A stretch of 8,035 bases of DNA, from contig WTJO01000021.1 in NCBI GenBank assembly GCA_011524805.1, positions 1 to 8,035 on the forward strand, read 5' to 3'. Source of the DNA: Alphaproteobacteria bacterium. Lineage in GTDB: Bacteria > Pseudomonadota > Alphaproteobacteria > Puniceispirillales > Puniceispirillaceae. Below, one piece after another: positions 1 to 6,455 of this stretch. The notes beneath the pieces are model-generated. The model was not told where the DNA came from. It worked only from the letters and a program-made list of their open reading frames with translations, and did not search any database. Both the position numbers and the translations under genes were made by a program. Position 1 is the stretch's first letter. The number at the start of each line of letters is the position of its first letter.

Positions 1-1
1 C

Positions 2-345
2 AACGGCATTGCCCATGGCCCTTATATTGTCTCAGATGAGGCAATAGGGCTAAAACAGAATGACCAGATTAGTTTTCAATGGGAGGGTCTTGGGGGCGAA
101 CAAATTGACGTGATGGCCTATCTGCTCAACGTTGATACCGGCACCACCATCAAGATGCTTGATTTTACAGATACAGATGGTGGTGCTGTTGCAGCGCAGA
201 CTATTTCCCAAACCATTGGGGCGGGTGAGGATGGCAGATATAAATTTATCTTTATTTCTGGGTCATATGATATCGATAGTGGTGGTACGGTTGCATCAGA
301 AGTCGCAATTCGAAATATTTCTGTAACGCAAGGACTTGGTAACGT
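2..345 (+). other. Beta-sandwich-like module before the repeats
   Basis: Codons 1 to about 115 contain GPYIVSDEAIGL, then DQISFQWEGLGGEQIDVMAY, LLNVDTG, GRYKFIFISGSYD and a closing strand AIRNISVTQG. Alternating hydrophobic strands with a central Trp and a terminal I-x-N-I-x-V strand resemble beta-sandwich (jelly-roll or carbohydrate-binding-like) modules seen in large alphaproteobacterial VCBS/cadherin-type surface proteins. That resemblance is from memory and I cannot name a specific family. The module is probably nearly complete here but may begin before the window. It is not one of the repeats: it lacks the G-S-F-S-L-S-G-x-D-A signature. Confidence 0.5.
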
Positions 346-3300
346 ATCAAGCACATCATCAGCAGATGTGACGCTTGAAGCGATGGAGTCAAATGCCCTT
401 ACTATAACCCGAGATAAGCTGGCGCAACTTGACACAATCGCTGGGGCTAATCTACCTAACGGGGTAACGCCCTACAGTATCTCTGGAACGGATGCTAGCT
501 ATTTTACAATATCTAACCAGTCAACTGGCGAGATTAGCTCTACCGGTGCGCTACTCCGAGCAACCAAATCAAACTATGAATTTACTGTTACCTATCGGCG
601 TGCTGATGGTGGTTTTCACAAAGAAAATATAACGCTGAACTTGCTGTCCTCACTAGGCGCTAGCTCAACCATAGCAGCCCAGGAGGCTAATTCTGTTACC
701 ATCGCCAGATCGGAACTCTCATTGCTCGATAGCTATGTGAGTGCCAACCCTGGAGGTGGTTTTGCACTCTCCGGCACAGACGCAGCCAGGTTCACCCATG
801 ATCCTAATGGCAATTTGAACAGTACTGGCGGTCCAATGGAATTTGATAGTCAGACAGTCTATAATTTAACAGTAGAATACACTTCCGTCGGAGGTGATGT
901 GTTTACAAATGATATTGTATTAAATCTTACAGATACTCTTGATTCCACGGCTAATGCAACAGCGGAAGAAGCGCAGCTCGTAACTTTGGAAATTGCTGAC
1001 TTTACGGCCTCGCAGACTTATGCTGCGAAACCTGTTAACGCGGGAGGAACATTCTCGCTTGCGGGAACTGACGCTGGTCTTTTCCAATTTAATGGTTCTG
1101 GCGATATTGTGTCCCGAAGCGACCTGCTGCTTGCAACCCAGCCAAGCTATAATTTTGAGCTAAGATATACCACAACGAGTGGTGACGTGCATATTGAGGA
1201 TGTTACCCTAACCCTAAGCGAAGCTTTGCAGGCGAGCTCTACTCTGACAGTAAACCATAATGTGATTGCTGATATTCCCCTATCAGGTTTGGGCAGTATT
1301 TCCAATTTTGCATCTAGCGGTGCCGGCGTATGGTCTTTGGCACCAGCTGCTTCAGACGCTTCTTCCCCCACAGATGACACAAAATTTTCTCTGGATATTC
1401 CAAATAATAGGATACTGTCTAACAGTGCTACAGATTTCAATAGCGAGCCCCGATATGACTTTGATGTAATTTTCACACGTACCTCAGATGGCGTTCAATT
1501 CAGAGAAACAGTTACGTTGAATGTCAGAAACCCGCTTGCAAGAACAACAAGAATAGAAGCAGAAGAAACTGACCAGCTTACAATCGCACTAGACCAGTTA
1601 CCATGGTCTGAGGATGAATATAACACTGACCCAACAGGCTCATTTTCGTTATCAGGCGCAGATGCAGGTCTGTTTACAATCAATCCAACTACGGGTGAAA
1701 TCAGCTCATTAGGTAATATGCGGCTGACAGGAAATAGAGTTTACAATTTAACTGATAGCTATGATTTCAATGTTGATTATCTGGTAGGGGGAATTACCAA
1801 TTCAGAGCAGGTCACTTTGACAATCACAGAAGCACTTCAGGCACAGACGTCCGTTAGTGTGCCAGAGGCGACTTTAATCAATTTAGGTTCAGATGTGCTC
1901 GAACGTCTCGATGCCTTCGCATCACGAGATCGCTATAGGGGTGTGTATAGCATTGATACGAGCTCAGGAGACCACAGCCTATTCTCGATAGACCCAACTG
2001 GAAATATAACAAGCGCGGCTTCGCTTGATTTTAATGACAGGGCAGACCACCTATACCAATTTGATGTCTTATACACAGCAAGTGATAACACTATATTTAG
2101 AGAGTCAGTTGACCTATTGCTTACAGACACTTTTGGGTCAACTGCAAACTTTACTGTCGAAGAAGCAGACCAGATTAGCCTATCTATTGACGAACTTACT
2201 TCGTCAAAAGATTTCAGAGACAGGTATACTGGCGGCAGTTTCAGTCTGTCAGGGGTAGATGCTAGTTATTTTTCTGTGGATACAATTACAGGCGACATTC
2301 TCTCAGATGCAGCTGCCCAGATTATTACTGCCACCAAAAACCCTTTCAGATTTTCACTTGTTTATACAGCAAACAATGGTGACGTACATACAGAGGATAT
2401 AACTTTATCTTTAACAGAATCTCTCCATTCAGATGCGGTCACAACTGTTCAGGAAACAGATGATCTAACCATTTTAGTGGATGACCTCGTTTTGCTAAAA
2501 GCCTTCGCATTGCGCGATGGTAACGGTGGCAGTTATAGCTTGTCCGGCCCTGATGCTGATTTGTTTCAGTTTTCGGCATTTGGCAATCTCGAGACAGTTA
2601 ATCCAATCTTGATCGGTGATAGGGCGGATGATGTTTTCCGTGTTACGGTGAATTATACAGAAACTGCAGGATCTGGCGGTGACACTTTTGCTGCAGAGCT
2701 GGAAATAAATTTGGCAGAGACATATAGTTCGACCGCAAACCTGTCTATTGTTGAAGGAAGTGGCATTATCATTAAGCTTGAAGATTTAGCCAGTTCAGCT
2801 TCCTATTATGGTCGGCATAAGGGTGGTAGTTTCAGCCTAACAGGTCTGGATGCTAGCAAATTCAATGTTGATACTATTACAGGTTCAATCACAAATCTTG
2901 ACGGCAGTAGGCTTTTTATTGCCGACCAGTCCAGCTATAGTTTTAATTTGGTCTATGATGACCCTGATGGGAACACCCATACAGAAGCAATTACCCTGAC
3001 ACTCGACCCACTATTGAATTCCGTATCGGCAATTGCAACTGCGCAAGAAGCAGGCGAGGTTGAGTTATTACTATCCGATCTATCGCAGCTAAGTGATTTT
3101 ATTTTTCTGAAAGGAAGCGGCGGTTCATTAAGATTTGAAGGCGCTGATTCCTCCAGCTTTGAGCTGCTAGACAATAACAAAATTGTAAACCGTCGGCCGA
3201 TAGATTTTGCAGATAGGCGTGGTGGAGATTACCGTTTTTCTGTTAGCTATGTGGCGCCTGATAACAGTGTATTTACTCAGAATATTGCACTTGGGCTAGA

Positions 3301-4249
3301 TGATACCTATTCAGCAAAAGCCAGATTTACAGCAGAGGATGCGGATGAAATCAGAATATCGCTTGATAGCCTAACTAGCTCATACAATTTTGAGCGCCAC
3401 CATCCAGGCGGAAGTTATTCTCTGATTGGTGAAGATGCAGGTAAATTCGAGATAGATGATATTTCAAATTCTATTCGCTCGCGACCGTCGATTGTAAGGC
3501 ACAACTTGCAACAAGAATATAAGTTTTCTTTAGTGTATAAGGCTAATAATGGACTTCATCATGAAGAAAGTATAACCCTCGGATTAACACCTTCTTCTGT
3601 AAGAAAGTCAGTAACTTCCGTTCGAACAATCGAATCCAAACAGATACAAGTGGATGGATTTCAACCTACTTATCTTCAGAATTTCGCAAAAGCTGATAAT
3701 TTTGAAGGCAAATTTACATTGAAGGGTGGGCAGGAAAATTTGTTAGATGGATTTTTTGAAATAGATGAAACAGGAACAATCACATCTGATAGTAGTAGGC
3801 CATTGCTATTTTCGGGTAATGAAAATGTTTTTAGGCTGGAAGTGAGCTATATGCATTCAGACGGTATACAGGAATTTGTTGATGAATTGCATGTTACAAT
3901 CACCAATGATTATCGGAATGATATTTACCGTGATCTGGATGCAATAGATATTTCAACCGTTGAAAAATCTCTTGAAGCTACCCTTCTTATCAGAAATATT
4001 TCAGAACATTTGTTGGCAACGCAAACTTATCTTGGTGCTACAAAAAACAGGTTGGGACACAATTTAGAATTTCAACTGTTCAAGGCTCTGAAAATGGAAA
4101 CCGCGATAGGCCGAATTGTAGATGCTGATATAGCAAAGGAAATGTCAGGGTTGATTAAACAGCAGCTTCTTCAGAATGCAGCACAGAACGTGATTAGCAA
4201 AGGCACGCAGATAAGAGCAATGCAGGCATCCCTTTTATTCAGCCAATAG
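2..4249 (+). CDS. Giant flagellin-like protein with cadherin-like repeats (5' end missing)
   Basis: The reading frame is open from the window's left edge, so the start codon lies upstream. The visible part is 1415 codons ending in TAG at 4247-4249; an ATG at 110 is internal. Domain order is a beta-sandwich-like module (codons 1 to about 115), twelve cadherin-like repeats (about 124-1310), then a flagellin C-terminal domain (about 1311-1415). I see no cysteine in the fragment, which is common in exported filament proteins and adhesins. No RTX nonapeptides, LPxTG motif or autotransporter barrel are visible. By family knowledge, the C-terminal domain pairs with an N-terminal helix in the filament core and the middle is surface-exposed. 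I infer a giant flagellin whose exposed region is an adhesin-like repeat stack, exported by the flagellar apparatus. The alternative is a non-filament adhesin that has acquired a flagellin C-terminus. The neighbouring genes are metabolic and do not help. Confidence 0.88.
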   Translation, partial: NGIAHGPYIVSDEAIGLKQNDQISFQWEGLGGEQIDVMAYLLNVDTGTTIKMLDFTDTDGGAVAAQTISQTIGAGEDGRYKFIFISGSYDIDSGGTVASEVAIRNISVTQGLGNVSSTSSADVTLEAMESNALTITRDKLAQLDTIAGANLPNGVTPYSISGTDASYFTISNQSTGEISSTGALLRATKSNYEFTVTYRRADGGFHKENITLNLLSSLGASSTIAAQEANSVTIARSELSLLDSYVSANPGGGFALSGTDAARFTHDPNGNLNSTGGPMEFDSQTVYNLTVEYTSVGGDVFTNDIVLNLTDTLDSTANATAEEAQLVTLEIADFTASQTYAAKPVNAGGTFSLAGTDAGLFQFNGSGDIVSRSDLLLATQPSYNFELRYTTTSGDVHIEDVTLTLSEALQASSTLTVNHNVIADIPLSGLGSISNFASSGAGVWSLAPAASDASSPTDDTKFSLDIPNNRILSNSATDFNSEPRYDFDVIFTRTSDGVQFRETVTLNVRNPLARTTRIEAEETDQLTIALDQLPWSEDEYNTDPTGSFSLSGADAGLFTINPTTGEISSLGNMRLTGNRVYNLTDSYDFNVDYLVGGITNSEQVTLTITEALQAQTSVSVPEATLINLGSDVLERLDAFASRDRYRGVYSIDTSSGDHSLFSIDPTGNITSAASLDFNDRADHLYQFDVLYTASDNTIFRESVDLLLTDTFGSTANFTVEEADQISLSIDELTSSKDFRDRYTGGSFSLSGVDASYFSVDTITGDILSDAAAQIITATKNPFRFSLVYTANNGDVHTEDITLSLTESLHSDAVTTVQETDDLTILVDDLVLLKAFALRDGNGGSYSLSGPDADLFQFSAFGNLETVNPILIGDRADDVFRVTVNYTETAGSGGDTFAAELEINLAETYSSTANLSIVEGSGIIIKLEDLASSASYYGRHKGGSFSLTGLDASKFNVDTITGSITNLDGSRLFIADQSSYSFNLVYDDPDGNTHTEAITLTLDPLLNSVSAIATAQEAGEVELLLSDLSQLSDFIFLKGSGGSLRFEGADSSSFELLDNNKIVNRRPIDFADRRGGDYRFSVSYVAPDNSVFTQNIALGLDDTYSAKARFTAEDADEIRISLDSLTSSYNFERHHPGGSYSLIGEDAGKFEIDDISNSIRSRPSIVRHNLQQEYKFSLVYKANNGLHHEESITLGLTPSSVRKSVTSVRTIESKQIQVDGFQPTYLQNFAKADNFEGKFTLKGGQENLLDGFFEIDETGTITSDSSRPLLFSGNENVFRLEVSYMHSDGIQEFVDELHVTITNDYRNDIYRDLDAIDISTVEKSLEATLLIRNISEHLLATQTYLGATKNRLGHNLEFQLFKALKMETAIGRIVDADIAKEMSGLIKQQLLQNAAQNVISKGTQIRAMQASLLFSQ
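371..3931 (+). repeat. Twelve cadherin-like protein repeats in alternating A/B pairs
   Basis: Twelve tandem units start at about 371, 668, 953, 1241, 1550, 1850, 2147, 2438, 2738, 3032, 3323 and 3617; each is 95-105 codons. The shared pattern is an opening E-[AST] strand, G-G-S-F-S-L-S-G-x-D-A-x-x-F, a T-G-x-I-x-S turn, then Y-x-F-x-V-x-Y-T and a closing strand ending L-x-L-T-x-x-L. The F-x-I-x-x-x-T-G-x-I turn is typical of cadherin-like folds, but classical calcium motifs such as LDRE and DxNDN are degenerate or absent. Odd units (type A) carry G-D-V-H-T-E-D-I-T-L and an L-x-A-T segment. Even units (type B) carry a D-F or E-F segment, F-R-E or F-x-x-x, and commonly end D-T-x-x-S-T-A. The units are well diverged in DNA, so this is an old array rather than recent tandem copying. 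Boundaries are by eye. Confidence 0.9.
3932..4246 (+). other. Flagellin C-terminal (D0/D1) domain
   Basis: Codons 1311-1415 change from beta-rich repeats to a helical segment. It contains LGATKNRLG (from 4031), then after the spacing expected for flagellin, IGRIVDADIAKEM, followed by an amphipathic helix with KQQLLQNAAQNV and a final ASLLF near the C-terminus. From the LGA motif to the final SLL it can be aligned with enterobacterial FliC, as I remember it, over about 70 residues without a gap: LGAxxNR, RIxDADxAxExS, K-x-Q-x-L-Q-x-A, S-L-L. The V-D-A-D form is common in alphaproteobacterial flagellins. In filaments this helix packs in the core against the N-terminal D0 helix. FlgL-type junction proteins have a related C-terminus but fit less well. 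Confidence 0.88.
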
Positions 4250-4306
4250 AGGTATTGTTTTTCCTCTGTATTGGTAATCTCAGAAAAATTCGCGATAGCA
4301 ATTTTT
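4243..4306 (+). terminator. Two tandem hairpins at the end of the flagellin-like gene
   Basis: The first hairpin spans 4243-4274 and includes the stop codon. CCAATA plus GAGG pair with CCTC plus TATTGG across a 10-base T-rich loop and a 2-base bulge. The second spans 4284-4306. AAAAATT and GC pair with GC and AATTTTT around a GATA loop with one bulged C, so it reads as an A-run, a short stem and a T-run in either direction. Neither has the GC-rich stem plus following U-tract of a strong intrinsic terminator. Together they could give weak or bidirectional termination before the sugar kinase gene. Confidence 0.35.
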
Positions 4307-4384
4307 AGCCAGTGGGGCTTGAACAGATGGGCTGAAATAGTGCATACCATCGGCACAGATAGCTGAATAGCGGATGAGGGCGGT

Positions 4385-5311
4385 ATGATACTGGTTGGTG
4401 GCGAAAATCTGATGGATATGATCCAGACAGGCATGCAGGGGGCAAATGCCCTGTTTGAAGCTGTGCCGGGCGGCTCTCCGTATAATCTGGCGATGGCGAT
4501 TGGCCGTCAGGGACAAAGAACTGGCTATCTGACGCCTATCTCAAAAGATGCAAACGGCCAGCATCTGGCCGCCCATATCACCGCCTCACAGGTTGAATTG
4601 CTGGCTGGCAGAGTAGATGCGCCAACCTCGCTTGCGATGGTCGCGCTGGAAGACGGGGTGCCGACCTATGCCTTTTATCGTGAGGGCACCGCAGAACGTC
4701 AGGTCAGCCTGTCGGCGCTATCTGGCCATCTTGATATGGATGTCAGCCTGTTTCATACCGGCTCGCTTGCGCTGGCAGATGGCGAAGATGCAGATGTCTG
4801 GGAGGGGTTTGCGATTGCCTGCAAAGACAGGCAGATACCGCTATCGCTTGACCCGAATATCAGAGCCTCATTTATTTCAGACCCCGATAATTACCGCGCC
4901 CGTCTTGACCGGCTTCTGGCACGCACAGATATTCTCAAGCTAAGTGATGAGGATCTGGGCTGGATATATGATGGATGCACAGAAAAAGAGGCGCTGACAA
5001 AGCTGGTAAAAGCAACTTCGGCAGATATTATTGTGCTGACCAGAGGCGGCGATGGTGCCTCATTCTATCATGATGGGAAATGGCATAATGTGCCTGCCGT
5101 GGCAGTTGACAGGCTGGAAGATACAGTCGGGGCAGGTGATACCTTTATGGCATCAATGCTGGTCTGGCTGGCCGAAGGCAGCTATCTGGAAGGGCTTGAC
5201 GGGCTGAACGCACATCAAAAAGAGCAGATGGTTATCTATGCCGGCAGGGCAGCCGCGCTGAACTGTATGCAAAAAGGATGCAACCCGCCATGGCGAGACG
5301 CGCTGGGGTAG
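4385..5311 (+). CDS. PfkB-family sugar kinase, fructokinase-like
   Basis: This 308-residue protein has the usual length for ribokinase/PfkB-family kinases, which phosphorylate a sugar with ATP in the cytoplasm. The N-terminal strand is ILVGGENLMD. The first PfkB signature is PGGSPYNLAMAIGRQG (28-43), where the Gly pair contacts the sugar. DPNIR is at 156-160, KLSDEDL at 185-191 and LTRGGDG at 218-224. The second signature, DTVGAGDTF, is at 246-254 and holds the anion hole and catalytic base Asp252. The C-terminal C-x-x-x-G-C-N-P-P-W is like the NPP tail of bacterial fructokinases. DPNIR and the tail favour fructokinase (fructose to fructose 6-phosphate), but 2-keto-3-deoxygluconate or another sugar is possible. 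The ATG is preceded by GGATGAGGG, a weak, close ribosome site, and opens directly into beta-strand 1. No sugar transporter or regulator is adjacent. Confidence 0.9.
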   Translation: MILVGGENLMDMIQTGMQGANALFEAVPGGSPYNLAMAIGRQGQRTGYLTPISKDANGQHLAAHITASQVELLAGRVDAPTSLAMVALEDGVPTYAFYREGTAERQVSLSALSGHLDMDVSLFHTGSLALADGEDADVWEGFAIACKDRQIPLSLDPNIRASFISDPDNYRARLDRLLARTDILKLSDEDLGWIYDGCTEKEALTKLVKATSADIIVLTRGGDGASFYHDGKWHNVPAVAVDRLEDTVGAGDTFMASMLVWLAEGSYLEGLDGLNAHQKEQMVIYAGRAAALNCMQKGCNPPWRDALG

Positions 5312-5451
5312 GGGGCTGTTTTTTGGCTAAAATCCCTATCTCCTCTCCATAGTGTGCGCTGTGGATAATCATGGATTCTGCTCTGGTGAATCGCTAAGGT
5401 GGATAGAGTTTCGCATTTAGGGGGTATTACACCCAATCCGGAGGAGAGGCA
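5312..5451 (+). other. Leader between sugar kinase and ureohydrolase genes
   Basis: These 140 non-coding bases hold three small items. CCTCTCC (5342-5348) is perfectly complementary to GGAGAGG (5443-5449) inside the downstream ribosome site. TGTGGATAA (5360-5368) is the exact complement of the consensus DnaA box TTATCCACA and also contains a -10-like GATAAT (5364-5369) with no convincing -35. GGGTATTACACCC (5423-5435) can form a 4-bp stem. The gap is long enough for a separate promoter, but I cannot place one with confidence. I saw no match to guanidine riboswitch classes. Confidence 0.35.
5440..5449 (+). promoter_or_regulatory. Strong ribosome binding site of the ureohydrolase gene
   Basis: GGAGGAGAGG ends 2 bases before the ATG at 5452, with its GGAGG core 7 bases from it. 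It is the strongest Shine-Dalgarno sequence in the window and fixes the start codon. Confidence 0.85.
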
Positions 5452-6414
5452 ATGTCGCACAAGGCTGATCTGGGGGCGCTGTTCGGGGCGCAAAAAGCTG
5501 ATACATTTCTGGGGCTTCAAAAATGTGATGATCTGGCCAGTGCTTCTGCCTCATCTGCCTTTATTGGCGCGCCTGCCGCAACGCCCTATGGGTCTGTTGG
5601 CGCCTATGCAAAAAATGGCCCTGCCTCATTGCGGACGGCGATGGCCGCGCTGACAGCCAATCGTGACAGATATAATTTTGATATTGACGGGCCTGTCTTT
5701 CCGGTGGGCTGTTTGCCGGCGGTTGATTGCGGGGATCTGCCCTATAGCGAGACAGATTTTGCCAGTAATCGGGCGGCGATTGCTGCGGCTACTGCCACCC
5801 TTGCCGGCAGAGGGATAACGCCCATTGTGATTGGTGGTGATGATTCAGTGCCAATTCCGATGATAGAGGCGATGGGCAGCACAGGCAGACGGTTTACTAT
5901 CTTGCAGATTGATGCCCATATTGACTGGCGCGATATGCATATGGGTGAGCGGCTTGGCCTGTCTTCGACCATGAGACGCGCCTCAGAGATGGGGCATATT
6001 GACAATATTATTCAGGTCGGCGCACGCGGCATTGGCTCTGCCCATCAGGATGATTATCGTGATGCGCTGGCATGGGGCGCACAGTTTTTTACCGCTAAAC
6101 AGATTCATGTAGAAGGGGTTGCGGCGGTATTTTCTGCCATCCCGAAAGATACCGAGCTTATCATTTGTTTCGATATTGATGCACTTGACCCGTCTGTTGC
6201 ACCAAACACCATTGGCCGCGCGCCGGGCGGGCTAAGCTATGCCCAGCTCTTGGCGCTGTTAGAGGGGGCTGCAAAACAGGCACCGATTGCCGCCATGGAT
6301 GTGGCTGAAATTCTGCCAGAAGTAGATATTGACGGGCTGGGCGGGCTGGCTGTCTCACGGCTGGTGGTAGCTGCGATGGGGCTGATTGCACGCCAGAAAG
6401 CAGGCATGTTGTGA
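5452..6414 (+). CDS. Ureohydrolase (agmatinase/arginase family) with variant active site
   Basis: This 320-residue protein fits the family that uses two Mn ions to hydrolyse guanidino compounds to an amine and urea. By alignment with remembered E. coli SpeB, conserved blocks are VDCGDLPYSE (91-100), GGDDS (128-132), DAHID (154-158), STMRRASEM (172-180), IIQVGARG (186-193), FDIDALDP (240-247) and the late Glu286. Metal ligands D154, H156, D158, D241 and D243 are present. The first ligand, His in the usual GGDH, is Asp131, and the HG of the D-H-G-T-M loop (the His equivalent to arginase His141) is Ser171-Ser172. PGTGTP is replaced by PNTIGRAPGG. A GGDDS/STMRRASEM form occurs, as I recall, in alphaproteobacterial proteins annotated as agmatinase, so this is probably a functional subfamily. 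The substrate is uncertain: agmatine, guanidinobutyrate or another guanidino compound. The MFS gene follows after 41 bases. Confidence 0.9.
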   Translation: MSHKADLGALFGAQKADTFLGLQKCDDLASASASSAFIGAPAATPYGSVGAYAKNGPASLRTAMAALTANRDRYNFDIDGPVFPVGCLPAVDCGDLPYSETDFASNRAAIAAATATLAGRGITPIVIGGDDSVPIPMIEAMGSTGRRFTILQIDAHIDWRDMHMGERLGLSSTMRRASEMGHIDNIIQVGARGIGSAHQDDYRDALAWGAQFFTAKQIHVEGVAAVFSAIPKDTELIICFDIDALDPSVAPNTIGRAPGGLSYAQLLALLEGAAKQAPIAAMDVAEILPEVDIDGLGGLAVSRLVVAAMGLIARQKAGML

Positions 6415-6440
6415 TTATCTGCAGGCTCATAATCTCAGAT

Positions 6441-6446
6441 AAGAGG
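6441..6446 (+). promoter_or_regulatory. Ribosome binding site supporting the GTG start
   Basis: AAGAGG lies 9 bases before GTG at 6456 and supports that non-ATG start for the MFS gene. Confidence 0.6.
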
Positions 6447-6455
6447 CGCTAGTCA

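Noticed and set aside
371..3931. RTX-type calcium-binding repeats or a type I secretion signal
   Set aside because: No GGxGxDxUx nonapeptides are visible and the C-terminus is a flagellin-type helix.
371..3931. CRISPR or DNA-level tandem repeat
   Set aside because: The periodicity is at protein level only; DNA units are well diverged and about 290-310 bases long.
110..4249. ATG at 110 as the real start of the giant gene
   Set aside because: The frame is open to the window's left edge and codons 1-36 continue the same beta-sandwich module (GPYIVSDEAIGL onward), so the gene begins upstream.
4171..4516. Minus-strand frames of 87 and 78 codons across the flagellin/kinase gap
   Set aside because: Each lies largely over + strand coding sequence, they overlap each other, and neither has family resemblance.
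5309..5338. Intrinsic terminator after the sugar kinase (TAGGG pairing with CCCTA)
   Set aside because: The stem is only 5 bp, the T-run is in the loop rather than after the stem, and the loop is long.
5312..5451. Guanidine or other riboswitch before the ureohydrolase
   Set aside because: The position is attractive, but I saw neither ACGR-loop paired hairpins nor the conserved core of the larger guanidine class.
5236..5520. Minus-strand 94-codon frame covering the leader of the ureohydrolase gene
   Set aside because: Both ends are antisense to well-supported genes, and the translated sequence has no domain-like pattern.
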